Assembly: GCA_014656175.1 (NCBI GenBank)
Contig: BNBX01000004.1
Coordinates: 182,290 to 246,289 of the forward strand
Direction of reading: 5' to 3'
Origin: Streptomyces werraensis
Lineage (GTDB): Bacteria > Actinomycetota > Actinomycetes > Streptomycetales > Streptomycetaceae
DNA: 64,000 bases
The translations under genes and the position numbers were made by a program. Below are positions 63,390-64,000 of this stretch, piece after piece (within the stretch, counting starts at the first letter, position 1; every line of letters starts with the position of its first letter). The notes beneath the pieces were generated by a model. The model made no database searches, had not been told where the DNA came from, and was given only the letters and a program-made list of their open reading frames with translations.

Positions 63390-63888
63390 GGCGGGCTCCT
63401 TCGCGAACGGGCAACGAAAGGCGCCGGGGCGACGGGTGGAACAACCCGGAATGAGGACGTCCTGGACTGCGCATGTTTGGCACGTCCACAAAGCGGGGAG
63501 CACCGCACCGTCGCGGTGGCGAGCTTCGTCGCTGATACAGCTACTGGGGCAGATCAGACAGAACGAAACGAGTGCTCTTCCGATGAAGACGCGCGAAGCG
63601 AAAGGCGGGAGCCGAAAGGGGAACAGCTACCTCAGCGGGCGGAAGAGCGGGTGATACTGCACGGTCGACTTCGGTCCATGCCAGCCCCACCTCCTCCGGC
63701 CGGTCCCTCGTGAGGGACGATCGCGATCCCCTGGGGGATTCCCCCGATGAGCGGGGAGTGTCACACAGGCGTTCAGGCAGTGTCGGAACGCTCGACGCGT
63801 GCTGCCCGAACCACCGGCCAAGCGTATCAGCCGACTGCTGTGTCAAGGCTCTGCTTTGCCCGGTACTGACGAGTTCTATGCTCGCCGC
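63390..63888. other. 499-base region without a supported gene
   Basis: Lies between the divergent corA and the suppressor-of-fused-like gene. It contains a CACCG-TCG-CGGTG palindrome (63506-63518), a purine-rich tract (about 63560-63655) and short GC palindromes around 63700-63750. I could not match a known Mg2+ riboswitch in the corA leader direction. A 128-codon minus-strand frame (63541-63927) overlaps the next gene start and looks non-coding. Confidence 0.5.
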
Positions 63889-64000
63889 ATGGCTGATGTT
63901 CTTCCTCTGGTCGAGGCCCGGCTGCACAGCGCGCTGGGCGAACCGGACGCGCGCGCCGCGGTCACCTTTCTGGGCACGGACCGCATCGAGGTGCTGCGGT
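63889..64000 (+). CDS. suppressor-of-fused-domain protein, N-terminal part (3' end outside window)
   Basis: ATG 63889 starts MADVLPLVEARLHSALGEPD and continues in frame to the window end (37 codons). From memory this opening matches the SUFU-domain proteins of Streptomyces, but only the N-terminus is visible. No clear Shine-Dalgarno, so the mRNA may be leaderless or have a very short leader. Confidence 0.6.
   Translation, partial: MADVLPLVEARLHSALGEPDARAAVTFLGTDRIEVLR

Noticed and set aside
63390-63560. Mg2+-sensing (M-box) riboswitch in the corA leader
   Set aside because: The conserved M-box core could not be found on the corA-sense strand; only short GC palindromes are present.
63541-63927. 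128-codon minus-strand open frame
   Set aside because: It overlaps the start of the suppressor-of-fused-like gene, lacks a ribosome site and family similarity.

Overview
The window is a roughly 70 % GC actinobacterial chromosome segment, almost certainly from Streptomyces: strong G/C third-position bias, GTG and TTG starts, GTGA/ATGA stop-start overlaps, XRE/DUF397 pairs, RsbU-like phosphatases fused to HATPase domains, and a locus recognisable as bldK. I see no tRNA, rRNA, IS element, CRISPR array, attachment site or replication origin.

Layout. 1-5.6 kb: end of a PadR regulator, a Nudix hydrolase, a free HATPase anti-sigma-like kinase followed by a PAS-PAS-GAF-PP2C-HATPase regulator, and a membrane-anchored TIM-barrel protein. 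5.6-9.5 kb (minus): succinate dehydrogenase operon of the SdhC-A-B type with a single large membrane anchor. 9.8-14.0 kb: an orphan LpqW-like substrate-binding lipoprotein facing typA/bipA. 14.5-26.5 kb: two consecutive peptide ABC importers, bldKABCDE in the order DppC-type permease, binding protein, DppB-type permease, ATPase, ATPase, and a second set in the classical binding protein-B-C-D-F order. 26.6-30.6 kb: a cytoplasmic DPP-IV-like S9 peptidase, a 64-residue membrane protein and an amidase.

30.7-36.7 kb is more accessory: a large membrane protein with an acidic repeat, an overlapping XRE/DUF397/membrane-protein operon with a divergent HATPase gene, a winged-helix/zinc-ribbon protein and a Uma2 nuclease-fold protein. 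36.7-50.3 kb holds housekeeping genes: mshB (mycothiol), a PG_binding_4 membrane protein, a decapitated ABC ATPase remnant beside a 30-bp perfect palindrome, a SirB1-like protein and a GNAT, ferredoxin fdxA, dapC and dapE (lysine/meso-DAP), a LOG-family hydrolase, folP2, a DivIVA-like protein and tag.

50.3-64 kb: enoyl-CoA hydratase, a DUF3117 protein, an O-methyltransferase whose only sensible start is ATT, the ECF sigma/anti-sigma/HtrA/TatB envelope-stress cluster, mrp, a DUF1003 protein, an MgtE-N/CBS protein, a lipoprotein, a split-barrel-like protein, corA and the first codons of a suppressor-of-fused-like gene.

From memory, many genes of 9.8-14 kb and 36.7-63.4 kb correspond in order to Mycobacterium tuberculosis Rv1165-Rv1239c (typA, lpqW, mshB, fdxC, dapE, LOG, folP2, Rv1209, tagA, Rv1211, Rv1220c, sigE, rseA, htrA, tatB, mrp, Rv1231c, Rv1232c, corA), so the window looks like an ancient actinobacterial backbone into which Streptomyces-specific blocks (the two peptide importers and the 30-36 kb accessory stretch) are set. 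Most transcription units end in very strong perfect hairpins, listed individually.
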